From contig NW_024609944.1 in the NCBI RefSeq assembly GCF_016920785.2, positions 1,116,001 through 1,180,000 on the forward strand: a DNA stretch of 64,000 bases, read 5' to 3'. The notes under the pieces are model-generated. The model was not told where the DNA came from. It worked only from the letters and a program-made list of their open reading frames with translations, and made no database searches. This stretch comes from Ixodes scapularis (taxonomy: Eukaryota > Arthropoda > Arachnida > Ixodida > Ixodidae). This document shows, in pieces, positions 22,605 through 33,745 of the stretch; within the stretch, counting starts at the first letter, position 1; every line of letters begins with the position of its first letter. A program made the position numbers and the translations under genes.

Positions 22605-24756
22605 TATATATGACTCGCCGCGAATGGACGCTAGCCTACTAGGTATGCGGGTACTATATAAAAAATTTTGCATTCTATTACTGTCCTTCAGCCCTGTGTC
22701 AGCCCCTGTCTCGAATAAAAATGAGCACAGAGGTTGTTGAACTGTTACAGAGCGTCACGAGTGAAGAGTCTAAAAACCGTGTCGTCTAACGCCACATGAG
22801 TGTCGTTCACTCGGTGGTGCAGATAGCGCATACCATAGAGATGTCTTCTCTAGCTAGTTACAGATGTCTTTTTATCGTGTGGCGGATATTATTTTGTAAA
22901 CACTATACGCCAGTGTGTAATCGCCGAATCAACGAATTCATTTGACGACAGGAGGGAACTCAACGTGATATTGAGATTCAGTGGTCGAGGTGGACATGAA
23001 ACAAGTCTATAATTATCTGTCCGCGAGGAAGCGCGGTGAAAGAGCTCTCGGGCCGCCGAGCTTAAGGTCAAAATTTGTTTTTTGTGCACGCGAAAAAAAA
23101 AGTCGTTTGTTGGCTTTGTGCAACCAGGCCATCAAAAAGTTAAAAGCTTGTATACGGTCAGTGGTCTCCGAGCCAAAATAAGGAACGCATTACAGTTACT
23201 CAGCTTACGCTCTACTTGGGATGCGTAAGCTGGTATAAAAGCAAAAGAACGATGCCCAAAGCTTTAAAAAAAAAAAAAAAACAGCTGACGTATAACAAGC
23301 ACCAAGAGCCGTTCCTCCGACTGAAAGGTTTGGGAGGCCCAAGAATTTTTTCGGCTGCTTAATTTTTACGAGACCTGAAAAACGCGCGAGCGCGCACGAA
23401 ACTTGGTAAGTAAACATGGCATAAAAAGAAAACATATATATCCATTGATTGGAAATTGAGATTCCAGCAGCTGCGCGTGGTGCAAGCAATTTCTAGCGCT
23501 CCTGTTTCGTCCTTTTCACTTTCAGTTTATGTTTAATATGTTTCTTTACTTTCTTTAACACCGTGAATATCTGCACTTGAACCATTAAATATTTGCGGAT
23601 AGAAAAAATATTTAACTTTCTAAAACACTCGATAATTAGCAAAGCTATTAAATTAGTTTCCTTTAATATAAACAATCGCCTTCCCCAACGCAGTTTCTTG
23701 AGCATAGAACGTAGAACTTTAAGTACTTGCAAAATAGAAAGGTGACAAACGGAAAATATGCTGAGTCAACAAATCTTTGACAAAGCATATTATCAACTGT
23801 ACATGTTTAAACTGAATCTGTCCATACCTAGAAATAAGAGCGTGCAAATATTATTGGTAGGATTCCGTGTCATCGGGGTTTATTAGCTTCGAATTCGAGG
23901 TGTTTTCTCGGGATTTACCTTTTTTCCCCAACAGATTTGGTGTTTTTCTCCGTCAATTTTAGCGTCAGACAGGTTTTTTGTAATGTTTACTCGGGTTTAT
24001 GTTGAAGGAAATAGGACACGGGCGTGTGATTTTTGAATTCCAGGGAACATGCGCATGACCCGAATACTTGGAAAACGAACCATTACGAATAATCAAAGAA
24101 AACTACAATAATTCTGAAGAGAAAGAAAAAACTCGAGGAACATTTTAGTGGGGGCTGTGCTCCGGCATTTACCGAAATCACGGAACCCTAGTTACGTGGT
24201 ATGTTGAAATGCACTTATCAGAAAGATTAACCTTCATATGAACTCACTAGAAATCCGTCTAATTCAAAGTGTTTTTTTTTGTCCACGATTATACTACTGC
24301 TACTGACTTCACTGTGTCCGTAGCTAAATGACCCGAACACTTGTCTATTTTCTTTATTTACGTATTTAATATTCTGTTACTTGAAATATGTGGGGTAATC
24401 AATATGAAGGCTCTGCAGAAAAAGGTATAAACATGATGCATATTATAAAGATTCCTCTACGCCAGGGGTCTCTAAACCCCGAACCGCAAGCCAGTTGCGG
24501 CTCTCGGATGGCCGCGGTCTTTCCAGCGACGCCCAATTCGCGGCCCGCTGCTAAAAACGGAAAAACATTAGTGCTTGTAGAAAAATCGGTCCCGCGACAC
24601 GCACCAAAAGCGCGAACGAATATATCAGAAAGTTTGAGAGAAAACTTCAGTGTTGTGAGAATATTCGAATTGTAGTTTCGAATAATACGCCATTCTATAT
24701 TCGCTTCGAGATTAACTCTGATATTCCTATTTTTCGAAGTGTTGACCGCGAGCCCG
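22605..24756. other. AT-rich intergenic sequence, nothing recognised
   Basis: Frames are short on both strands with no known motif. There is a 14-16 base A run near 23267-23281 and a short inverted word around 23205-23230 (CAGCTTACGC and GCGTAAGCTG). I see no exon with convincing splice sites. Confidence 0.55.
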
Positions 24757-24875
24757 GTTGAGCGCGCTTCTTACCGAGGACCCGCGTACCGCTGAGAAGA
24801 AACACCCGCAAAGCTCGATTCTACGGTTGTTGCTTCTCTGCAGTGCACCGGTGCTCGGTAAGAAGCGCGCTCAAC
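24757..24875. repeat. Perfect 22-bp inverted repeat around 75 bp
   Basis: GTTGAGCGCGCTTCTTACCG plus AG at 24757-24778 is repeated exactly inverted at 24854-24875. The perfection over 22 bases suggests a recent small MITE or a stable hairpin. Its interior is unrecognised. Confidence 0.7.
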
Positions 24876-24914
24876 GGTGCAAACCCACGACGAGCAACAT
24901 TTCGAAAAGTACAT

Positions 24915-25030
24915 TGTTGTTGTTGTTGAAAACTTTATTGAACCAAACAATAGACCGAAGTCTAGTTTACGGGCTCGAAGGGTTGGGGTTTATGGGACTG
25001 TCTCATGAATAGGCGTTTCTTCCACTAGTC
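24915..25030 (-). repeat. Retroposon 3' tail with (CAA)n end
   Basis: On the minus strand this ends with CAATAAAGTTTTCAACAACA, a polyadenylation-like AATAAA followed by a short CAA repeat. Such simple-repeat tails end several LINE groups. The body upstream (25030 to about 25700) is too decayed for me to assign. Confidence 0.45.
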
Positions 25031-26149
25031 TTCGATCTTCTGCGCCCTGGAGATGACTTCCAGTTGTGCAAATACCCTTTAGAGAATTCAGTGCCATCTG
25101 GTGACTGAAGTATCAGTTTCACTTTTGCCGTACTAATGGTTGAGGTGAACCTGTGGTCTGTAGTATTTTATCCGGCACCGCCAGTTTCGCAAGACATGGG
25201 CAGACGAGAATGCGCTCTTCACTGGACAGTTTGTTCTCGGTGTCAGTTTGGATGGTGACAAAATACATCCGGGTAGAACAAAGCGGCAACTTGCATGAAC
25301 GCCTTGAGAAAAAACAAATATATACATCAAGGGGCTTTAAAGGTGATTGCGAGCCGCCAACAAATCGACTGGACCAGAGTTAGAAGTAAACGCTTACGCA
25401 ACTTTTGTATTATATTCCTCGTGGCCTTGTGGAACCGTCTCGAATATAGGCCTAGCATCATCCGCTTTTACATGGCTTGCACGTGACGCCATTCAAAGAG
25501 CGGTTTGATGACCACCAGAGAAGAGGGAAAGAAGGAGCTCCACTCTTATCAAGATCCTCTTCTGCGCCTTCCGAATTCGCACAGATGTCGCTATAATCCT
25601 CCCAGAAGATTATATAAGATTAACCCTTCACTTAAAATTCTTAGAAAAGCAGCTTCCCTCTCCTCCTCTTATATGGTGGTCAAAAGTATGCGATGAGACG
25701 TCAGTGCAAGCCACCTATAACCACCTTCAACTTCTTCCCATATCTGTAACCAGAATAACTAGGAGGCGGCCAATGGTACCGCACATATGCAATTTCTTCG
25801 ATGATGATATTGAACGAAGTTGCCAGACTGAATTTCGGAAAGGGTCTATGAAGTCCCGATCTTAAGAGGGAAATTCAAATTGTTTTTTTGTTTTTTTCAA
25901 GACGGGATGGTGCACGCGCGTGCGTGGTGTGTGTAAAAAAATTGAAACTGTGTTAGTGTTATCTACACTACAGCCAAATTTTCAAAATTAAAGAGAAGCT
26001 GAGACACTTCTTTAAAAAAAATATGAGTCAGAGGTAAATTCTGGCGTATTTTTATCCCGTGAACCTGAATATCACGTTCGTTTTTTCCGAAGTAACTAAA
26101 CATGAGAGAACACGAAAAGCTCCGACCAGTCATGACGTCGCACTAGGAT

Positions 26150-26490
26150 CATTGGGCCCCCAAGCGCGTGTAGCTTGTGTGGGCAGCGCGTGCAACAGCA
26201 AGCTTGCCGGGTATTTTTTTCCGCGTGGAGCGAAAGCTCGCGCTGCAGAACCCAGGGATCCTGGGTTCGAGCCCCACCCCTGCCCGTTTCGATCTGGATG
26301 AGCATCGTACCGGCGTGCGGTCGTGTATCACTACTGCGTGATGCACGTTAAAGACCCCAGGCTAGCGGCTGTACCGCACTGGCTAAATTTCTCATCTACA
26401 GCTGGGAGACTCGTCGCCCCTCTGAGGCAGACCAAGTTCTAGGCTGTATAAACACACACAAAACCCAATTATTATTATTATTTTTTTCCG
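26150..26490 (+). mobile_element. tRNA-derived SINE (divergent, tick-type)
   Basis: A Pol III B box is present at 26260-26275 (CCTGGGTTCGAGCCCC). It is followed by a body containing TGCACGTTAAAGACCCCAGG (26340-26360), a motif I associate with abundant tick SINEs. The element ends AAAACCCAATTATTATTATT and a T run, the simple-repeat tail expected for a SINE mobilised by a LINE. The tRNA head is too divergent to name the parent tRNA. Confidence 0.6.
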
Positions 26491-26535
26491 CACTGACGCC
26501 AGTTATGACGTCAATTTCAGACCTTTTTTGCATGG

Positions 26536-26705
26536 TATATTCGGCTGGTCACTTTCGAGCGCTCCAATCATCCGAGTCGGAGCTACCAGATTTCGGATCG
26601 CCTCCGCATCGGAGCGAGAGAATCGGCACGCCCAGCCGAACGCTCCTCAACTTTTCAGAGCGGCAAGCCGAGCGGATAGAGGGTGGCCTGCGCCACTAGA
26701 GGACG
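26536..26705 (+). repeat. Dispersed repeat, family of 29170-29347
   Basis: GGTATATTCGGCTGGTCACT followed by TTCGAGCGCTCCAATC matches, in the opposite orientation, the copy ending at 29347 (AGTATATTCGGCTATTCGCT). Both contain repeated GAGCGCTC and AATCGGCA-like words. It lies directly upstream of the candidate first exon at 26797. Confidence 0.5.
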
Positions 26706-26796
26706 GCGCGAGCCGCCTTCTAGCGGAATTTTTTCTTCTCAGATTCAAAGGGTTCAGCAGTATTCAGTCATCCATCCATCCGTAAATCCTTGAAAA
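26700..26796 (+). promoter_or_regulatory. Possible promoter and 5' leader
   Basis: An arthropod initiator-like TTCAGTCATC lies at 26763-26772, about 30 bases before an ATG in good context (GAAAAATGG). No TATA box is visible. CCACTAGAGGACGGCGCGAG at 26693-26712 is GC-rich. This is weak, motif-based support. Confidence 0.3.
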
Positions 26797-26905
26797 ATGG
26801 CAACCGTCAACGCGGACGCTGATAGGGTCATCGCAAGCCAGCCGGGCCAAGTGGAAGTTCTTGCGAAACTATCGAAAAAGACAACATTACAGCTTGAAAA
26901 CTCTC
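26797..26905 (+). CDS. Candidate first coding exon of an unidentified host gene
   Basis: The ATG at 26797 sits in a strong context. The frame reads MATVNADADRVIASQPGQ and continues to LQLENS, 36 codons plus one base, then meets a possible donor GTACGT at 26906. If read through, the frame stops about ten codons later, so splicing is the simpler reading. The peptide is soluble and mixed, without signal peptide or membrane segment. An initiator-like motif lies upstream. I do not recognise the protein and found no second exon with matching phase. A chance frame cannot be excluded. Confidence 0.35.
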
Positions 26906-28560
26906 GTACGTTTGTTCTTACCGCCTTGTCCAAGTAGGTTCGCACTATTCGCGACTCCAGCAAAACGGACGCCGCCAAGCGGGAAAACCGGGAACCAGCC
27001 GGTCCAGGTCGCTCCGCCAGCTCCGCGCCCCTCCGCGTCTCTGGTGGCTTTCGCGGAGACGTGTTGTCGGCGCGTGTGGCGAACGATGTAATTTGACGAA
27101 GGTCCGAATATTTCTTAAGTTTGCCTGAGTGATCATTAGTGTGGTGAAGCCTCAGTAGATTGTTTTCTTCTATTACGTGTTTGAAAGCCCGTTTACTCCA
27201 CAGCACACGGTCGCGTGCTTTCGATTTCTTGGATGGGGAGGAATCACGGAAAACTTTTTGATTTCTTGTCTGTCTTGAATCACATTCAAAGTGACGACTT
27301 CTTGGTAACTGATACTGAAGGGAACATCAATGTTGCAGTCAAGTGAATGGGAAGGTTCGATAGCTGCTTTTCTTGAGTTTGGTTGTGTTCGGTTAGCTTT
27401 AAGTTTCAGCCACCCACGCCGGTTGGTGCGTTGGCTATTCATCTTGGCTGCTTTTCGCCGAAAAAGTCCCTGGACACACTGAAGGAGTTGGGCAGATTTC
27501 GCAATTACTTGATTCAGGAAAACTTGCTCACTGCAAATGATGAATGAGGGAAATTATCTGTTTTCAAAAGGTGGGAGACAAATCTCGCAACGTTAGATGC
27601 TGTCACGGCATTTTGACCTATCGCGCCTCCAATATTTATATCACGAGGACGTCGAAGCCAGCAGCAATATACGTCTACATTGGTCAGGTTGACCGGCCAC
27701 AAAAAAATACTAATTTTCTCCGTTCAATGCAGAGAGGTTCAGCGCGGATCTTCAATGAAGACTCTCTTCAGTTTGTCCCCGTGCTGCCGGCTATAGAACC
27801 ATTTGGCTAAGTTTAAGTAGTATGTCTCCGTCTGTCAAATATACTCTTATTCAGCAGCTCACCTAATAGCTAGTCAACTCGGCTCATATTTCAACCCGAA
27901 GGATATACTAATATCGCTTTAGTGGGACCTCCCCCCCCCCCCCCCATAGTACGTAATATAATACATAACCCGCTCGTCAAAATGACTTCTCGATTGCTAC
28001 TAAAACCTGAATTGAAATACGAGTATCAGCTGCTTAGTGGGGCGCCGGCGGGTTAACATGGTCCTTGACTCAAGAAGCGGTTGCTTAATTTTCGTAATTT
28101 TCCTGCAGCCTGTGTTGTTGGCCGAGCAGACGATGGAGCTGTTTCGTAAACGCGGATACGCACAAAAGCTCGATTTCGCGGGCAGATAAGTCGCATGGTC
28201 GAGGCATGCGAGTTAGCTGAAAAGTTACTCTCTGCGGAACAATTCTACAGTCATCGCCGCTTTCCTTAGATGATCAAAACTGATTAGTATATTACCGTCT
28301 CTCCGGAGCCCATAGTTTCGGTTTCGAACGAAATCTCCGAAACGAAAGTTTGACACGAAAATAACAAAAAAACACCGGTAAAACAAAACTATGCTTTGCA
28401 AGTTTATCTGCACCGGCTACAGTTAACCGTCTCAGTTCAAATACCTATAAAATTGGGCATTAAACAAAAGAAAATCTGTTAAATTGAACGCGCCACCTGT
28501 TCAGGCGGCCCGGCCGAGCCGCCGCGACCTGGACTCAGCCGCCATGTTTGTTTGGTGGTG
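26906..28560. other. No recognised gene; poly-C tract
   Basis: Several short antisense frames overlap and none has a known motif. A 15-base C run is at 27931-27945. If the exon at 26797 is real, this would be part of its first intron. Confidence 0.5.
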
Positions 28561-28567
28561 GCGCCCC

Positions 28568-28740
28568 CTATAGGTCGCTGGAGTCGCGAATAGAAACATC
28601 GGCCTTGACCTTGGGCACCGTACACGGTGCGTCAAACAACTCGGCAAACTTCGCTTCGTAAACACGGCCCTCGTCGTCGTCGTCCGAGCTGCTGGTGTTG
28701 TCGCTGTCTGCTGTGCTTCGTCTCACCTTAGCATGGACTA
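28568..28740 (-). pseudogene. Short acidic coding-like segment, unidentified
   Basis: On the minus strand an open frame reads RSTADSDNTSSSDDDDEG then VYEAKFAELFDAPCTVPK and ends DSSDL-stop near 28570. Codon third positions favour G/C, and an acidic Ser/Asp tract is a common protein feature. No start codon is in frame nearby, and the 5' side runs into an inverted repeat at 28727, so it looks like an exon piece cut by an insertion. Function unknown. Confidence 0.3.
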
Positions 28741-28893
28741 ACCGCCAATGCTGTGCTAGCGCGAGCAGCTAGCCTTGACTGCCTTGTCTGAAGCACTCGC
28801 TGCGCGAGCGCTCCTGTAGCCGCCGACGCTTCATTCGAAGCAACTAGCTCGCGCTTTTAGCACGCGCGGCTAACAATAGTCCCTACTAAGGTG
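28727..28893. mobile_element. MITE-like foldback
   Basis: GTCTCACCTTAGCATGGACT at about 28730 pairs with the complement of 28870-28893, which reads GTCTCACCTTAGTAGGGACT. Similarity continues through GCTAGCGCGAGC(A)GCTAG on both arms for about 55 bp. The interior is GC-rich and non-coding. Confidence 0.55.
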
Positions 28894-29169
28894 AGACAAA
28901 GTTTTTTTATAGCTTCGCCAGCAGCACTGACGGTGCCACCACTAACATTAAACGTCTTCGTTTCTAAGACATTTCACCTCAATTCGGGCAGCACAACACA
29001 ACGGTGATGGCGTCGAGACTGACGGCTGTTTTTCTCAGCCCTCTTTCTGCGGAGTAATTGCGTTCTCGCCGTCCGCTTCCGACACAAAAGCAAAATGGCG
29101 GAATGGCTGGAGTCACGTGGCTGGTGGGGAGCCAGATCTCTCGCGCGCGCCCACTCACGGTGTGCTCCC

Positions 29170-29347
29170 ACTTCTAAGTCAGAGCGCCTCAAACCGCTCT
29201 GATTCGGAGGACGGCGAGAGTCAGAGCTTTGAGAGCGCTCCGAAAGAACCTGCCAAATATACTTGGAGCGCCTGGCATCGAATTGCCGAATGCACACCAG
29301 CTTTTCAGAGCGCTCCAAGAGGCTGAAAAGCGAATAGCCGAATATAC
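29170..29347 (-). repeat. Dispersed repeat, family of 26536-26705
   Basis: On the minus strand it starts AGTATATTCGGCTATTCGCT and carries several GGAGCGCTCTGA words (29240, 29305). Long frames over it on both strands are composition artefacts. Confidence 0.5.
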
Positions 29348-29679
29348 TATTAGAAATAGCAAGAGTGAGCGTGTCACGAATGATAAATGATGAGGCGAAG
29401 AATAACTAAAGAAACTGAATGTTTAATAAGGCGAACTTGTGCCCAAATAAGAGAACAGAAAAAGGATAGCGTCGCAGGCGTCGATAGCGGCCAAACAGCC
29501 GGATCGAACGCTAAGGCGAGACTGACTGTGGCTCGCCAAGCGGAGCCCCTTGTGTACATGCGTGGTCTTCTGGAATAATCGGCGTAGAAACTTCGACGCG
29601 TAGAACATTCGGGCCTGGAACAAGCCAATATGATTCTCGAATTCTCCAGAACACTAAATTGCAGGAATAAACAAGAGAC

Positions 29680-29752
29680 ACGTCGCTCCCAAGATTCGAA
29701 CCCTAGCTTTTCGCGTGGGAGGCAGGCGCGATAACCATTAGGCCACGCGCGC
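29680..29752 (-). tRNA. tRNA-Gly(CCC)-like pseudogene or SINE head
   Basis: On the minus strand the A box TGGCCTAATGGTTA and the B box GGGTTCGAATC are intact, and CCTCCCAC supplies a CCC anticodon in a proper 7-base loop. The anticodon stem is mismatched (at least two pairs), the acceptor arms GCGCGCG and AGCGACG do not pair, and no T-run terminator follows. It is therefore a decayed tRNA gene or a tRNA-derived repeat rather than a working tRNA. Confidence 0.5.
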
Positions 29753-30464
29753 GCGGCAGGCGTGCATAGCTTTGTCCGGCGCTGAAGATGCGCAGGAGCA
29801 GAGATTCCGAAAACTCCTAGTATGGCGTCACGCCCCAGGAAGGAGGGGCTTTATCGGTACTTTAAAAATTAATTTCTGCAGCCTTCGTGCACTAAACTGA
29901 AAACTATAATCTCGATATTCATGATCCTGGGGGCCAAATGAAGACAAGACGATTTAGGTGTTTTTCCTCAAACAAAGAACCGCTTCAGTTTCTTTTTAAA
30001 CCGCGGCTATTAAGCAAAATGTGTTAGGCAGAGATGTCCCGAAACCCGACATTCATCACTCATGACTGCCTTTTTTTTTCCCCAAATTCAATATTCAATA
30101 GGGAGTGTTTGCATATAGCAAGATTTATAAATCTCCTCGATTAGGTGGGCATTTCTATAGGTTTAATTTTATGCTTAATGCATCGTTTACTTTTACTTGC
30201 CATTCCCAGGTAGGCAATGAACTTTGAGGTCACAGTCCGTAAATATAGCTAGATTAAAATTAGCTTAGATGTGAACAAGTGAGAACTTGGGAACAATCTT
30301 CGATTTCAGATTGTTTTTTGTTTAGGCATATTGAAGTAGCGAAAACCTAGAGAAACTATCCAATATTATATTCGAAATTATTCGGCAAAAACGACTATTC
30401 GCTTCGCATTTGATTCGAGCTCAAAATTCACTATTCGCACATGCCTAAAAACGGCTCTACCACA
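29753..30464. other. AT-rich sequence without recognised features
   Basis: No frame above about 60 codons, no inverted repeat of note and no splice-supported exon was seen. Confidence 0.55.
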
Positions 30465-30775
30465 CCTCATCCCAAATCACTTCATCCCAGGACAGTTCAT
30501 CCCAGACACATCAAAGCAAAGTCATTTCATTCTAGGATGTTTCACCCCAAGGCAGTTTATCCCATGGACAATTCATACCACGACATCTGATGCCAAAATA
30601 ATCCATACGGTTCAGCCGATTCAAGGGCCACTCACTTCATCCCAGGTCATTTCATCGCAGGACTGTTCATCCCGGACACTTTATCCCAGAAACGTTTGAA
30701 CCACAGTCGTCTCATCCCAAGACGCTTTATACCAAGGATATTTCATACCTGGATATTTTATACCACATAGTCCCG
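30465..30775. repeat. TTCATCCCAGGACA-type minisatellite
   Basis: A unit of about 15-17 bp, consensus TTCATCCCAGGACAG, repeats about 20 times with heavy divergence (TTTATACCA, TTCATACCT and TTCACCCCA variants). There is no coding content. Confidence 0.75.
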
Positions 30776-30969
30776 GCTTATCCACTTCGTCCTTCTTATA
30801 TTGTCACCCGTGCCACGGAATACCGCCCTGCTCTTGGAATCAAGCTTCCATCAGTCTAACAGTCCAGCCGGCCCGACTCATTGATTGGCACCGAGTTTGT
30901 TTATAAAACATGCCTATACATTTGTGGCTTCTTGTTCTAGGGATATTTTCGGGACAACTGTGCTCTGTC

Positions 30970-31070
30970 TTTTTTTTTTTTTTGATGTTTATTTGACATT
31001 TGAAATGCCGGGGAGGGAGGAGCAAAAGGTTGACGAAGCTACCTGACGAGGCTCCATTCTCCTTTTCGCC
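30970..31070 (-). repeat. Poly(A)-tailed retroposon 3' end
   Basis: On the minus strand this ends CAAATAAACATCAAAAAAAA, with an AATAAA signal followed directly by an A run of 14 bases. The body, with GGCATTTCAAATGTC and a CCTCCCTCCCCGG stretch, looks like a LINE 3' UTR but is short and not assignable. Confidence 0.45.
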
Positions 31071-31119
31071 GCTACACCAGTCGCAGCAGCAGTGTAGAGG
31101 TCGTATATATAAAATTCAA

Positions 31120-31250
31120 GCTGAAAATATTTTAACAGAGACTGTTTTGACATAAAATAAACACAAACAAAACACAAATTAAACACAAACTAAGCACAAA
31201 CCAGACACAAACTGGGATGATTTGCGTCAAATCAATTCATAAATGAATGC
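31120..31250. other. AAACACAAA-type short tandem words
   Basis: Six or so copies of ACACAAA(C/T)(T/A)AA occur between 31146 and 31215. This is simple sequence. Confidence 0.5.
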
Positions 31251-31299
31251 ATAAAATAGTAAACATCTGAATCTGGAGAGCATGAAGCAGCGGCCCAAT

Positions 31300-33260
31300 A
31301 TTTAAGCCGAGAGCGTACAAATGTACTCTTTTATTTCCTTTTTAAAGCTCCGCAAAGCAGAACAGCAATTTATAAAATCTAATACTTCTGAAAGTTTGTT
31401 TAAATATTCCGGAATCAAAAAGCTAAATTTCTGTGACCCGTAATTTGTGCGAATTCTCTCCTGAAGGAATAACTCATGCCGTAAATTATATGTCGTAATT
31501 TTCTTTGGATGTATATCTAGAGACGAAGACCCACTGTTTTTTATCTCTTTATAAATTAATAAGGCGAATTTGAAGTTATATTGTTGCTGAATTGTAAAAA
31601 TCTTGTGTTTGGAGAAAGAAAGAGCGGTGTGCGCGCAAAAATCTAAATTGTCTATGCATCGAATCGCTTTGTTTTGTAGGACAAGTAACCTGGTAAGATT
31701 CGTTGTTGCTGTTGTACCCCAGATAAGTAGACAGTAGTTGAGGTGAGAGTATAACAATGCGTAATATAATTGAAGTTTTAACTAACATGGAAGAAGCAAT
31801 CTAAGCCTGCGTAATGTACCAATAGATAGGCAAAGTTTCGAGCAGAGGTGTTCAACATGGCGCGACCAAATCAAACTTTCATCAAACCAGACACCAAGAA
31901 ATTTATGCGAGCTTACGTTTTCGATAGTAGTTCCTTCAAATGTGATACTCGTGTACCACCGGTTTATTTTTTGGTTTAAAAAGAATATATTTTGTTTTAC
32001 CAGTGTTAAGCTGAAGTTTATTAGACCGCAACCATAGCGACAAATTGTTTAGCCACTCCTTCGAAAAAAATTCGAGTTCCATCAAGTTCAAATCAGAAAA
32101 AAATACATTTGTACCGTCTGCGTGCATGATAATGTCGGGTGTTTGTGGCAGATTAACAATGTCATTTATGTAGAGAAGAAATAACAGGGGACCTAAGATA
32201 GATCCCTAAGGTACACCATACTCAATAGTTTCAAGCCTGGACTGCACGCCGGTTATTACTGCATACTGTGACCGTTCCGTTAGATAACTCGAATTAGCTC
32301 CAACGCCTTACCTCTTATAGCGTTTTTTTTTAAATAATATGCTTGATCGAGTCAAAAGCTTTTCTAAAATCTAAGAAAATCCCCAGTGTAAAGATTTTAT
32401 TTTCAATATTGCTGATTATCTTATCTTTTACTCTCAATAACGCCATTTCGGTTGATTTGTCCTTTCGAAACCTATATTGCTGGTTTACGATCACAGTATT
32501 AGCTGTAAGGAAGTTGGTGAGCCTTGCGTTTACAAGTCTCTCTAATATTTTTTAAAGCAATGGTAAAACCGATATTGGTCGATAAATATTTAGATTATTT
32601 GGTGCTCCCCCTTTATGCAACACGCACACCCTAGCAATTTTCATTCTCTCTGGGAAAATGGCTTTGCTTAATACGGCGTTAAAAATGTGAGCGAGAGGCG
32701 CTGAAATTAAATTAGACACCGCTTTAATCGGTTCAGCTTTTATTTCATCCTCGCCAGCTGCGGTACTGTTAGCCAAAGAATTGATCATAGTAAATATTTC
32801 CTCCTCACATGAAGGAGACAGAAAAATTGAGGCAGGTACATTTTTGCTTACGTAAGATTCCGCCCCATCGTGGTTCATCGAGAATGGTGATGCACCAGAG
32901 GCTACAAAGTGGGAATTAAACTTATTTGCTAATGATTCACCAGAGAACAGGACGCCATCAATTGTTAATTGGTCCGGAAATCTATGTACATCTTTTGAGC
33001 TAAAGCATGATACTGCATCCCAAATCTTCTTCGGATTGCCTTGAATGCTCAAAAACGTATGCTTGTAATATTCCAGTCGTGCTTTCTTAATGTCACAATT
33101 AACCTTATTTCTCACACTTTTATACTCTGCCAGAACACATTTGTCTCTGCTCTTATTGAATCTGTCGTATAACTTGTTACGGTCACTGATCCGTTTATAG
33201 AGCGCTTCCGTTATCCAGGGCTTCCTTGCCTTCTTGTGCGTTCGTAATTTCAGCAACGGA
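31300..33260 (-). pseudogene. LINE ORF2 remnant: RT linker to C-terminal end, decayed
   Basis: Three frames on the minus strand together cover one RT. 33256-32552 holds KPWITEALYKRISDRNKLYD, NPKKIWDAVS and, near the end, NIYRPISVLPLL. About 32300-31936 holds a decayed motif C (HADGTNVFFSD in place of a YADDT-type box) and LRSNKLQLNTGKTKYILF. 31757-31302 holds the C-terminal part with HLNYCLLIWG, LQNKAIRCI and NLRHELFLQERIRTNYG. Motifs A and B are lost in frameshifted sequence near 32150-32400. The catalytic Asp pair is changed to Asp-Gly. It is 5'-truncated, with no endonuclease visible. Confidence 0.8.
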
Positions 33261-33302
33261 AATGATAAATGGTAACAGTCGAGCAGCTTTTGCTATCAGG
33301 AT

Positions 33303-33345
33303 CATAATTTGCTACTAAAGAAGTTCGTTCTTTAGTAGCAAATTA
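33303..33345. repeat. Foldback at a LINE fragment junction
   Basis: ATAATTTGCTACTAAAGAA at 33306 is followed after five bases by TTCTTTAGTAGCAAATTATA. The arms of about 21 bp lie exactly at the edge of the next RT fragment, where the sequence encodes the NLLLK residues after motif A. Confidence 0.7.
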
Positions 33346-33560
33346 TAATCCAGACAGTCGAACGCTTTAGTAAAGTCTACGAATAAACCGAGAGTCAGTT
33401 TTCTTTTCTTAAATATTTCTCAGTATATGCTATTTTTGCGCAAGGAAAGCCAGTTCTGTAGATCGTTGTTTGCGAAAACCAAAACTGCGCCGCGCTAATT
33501 ACGTCATGATTATCAGCATATTTTGTCATTTAAAGTAGTCTAACTTTTCCTAAACCCTTA
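33309..33560 (-). pseudogene. Second RT fragment (around motif A)
   Basis: On the minus strand the fragment reads FGFRKQRSTELAFLAQ, then after two stops GLFVDFTKAFDCLDYN and LLLKN, which is the RT region from the GFR box through motif A. It lies upstream of the other RT remnant but repeats a region that remnant should already contain, so it is a separate or rearranged LINE piece. Confidence 0.7.
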
Positions 33561-33595
33561 GAAAAAAACAGAAGGAATTGAAAAAGGTCAGTCAG

Positions 33596-33745
33596 TCAGT
33601 CAGTCGGTACAACTTTATTGGTGCCCGAAAAAGGAATTAGGAAGTGGTGAGGAGCCCACTAAGGCTCCCCCCCCCCCCCCACCCCCCCCTCAGACGACTG
33701 CCAGGATCCCCTGGACCCTGGCGGCGCCTTCGGCCTGAAAAAGGT
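33596..33745 (-). repeat. Retroposon 3' end with (GACT)n tail
   Basis: On the minus strand CACCAATAAAGTTGTACC is followed by about five GACT units (33588-33608). The preceding GGGAGCCTTAGTGGGCTCCT is a short hairpin. A 14-base C run (33667-33680) and a second C run interrupt it. Confidence 0.5.
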
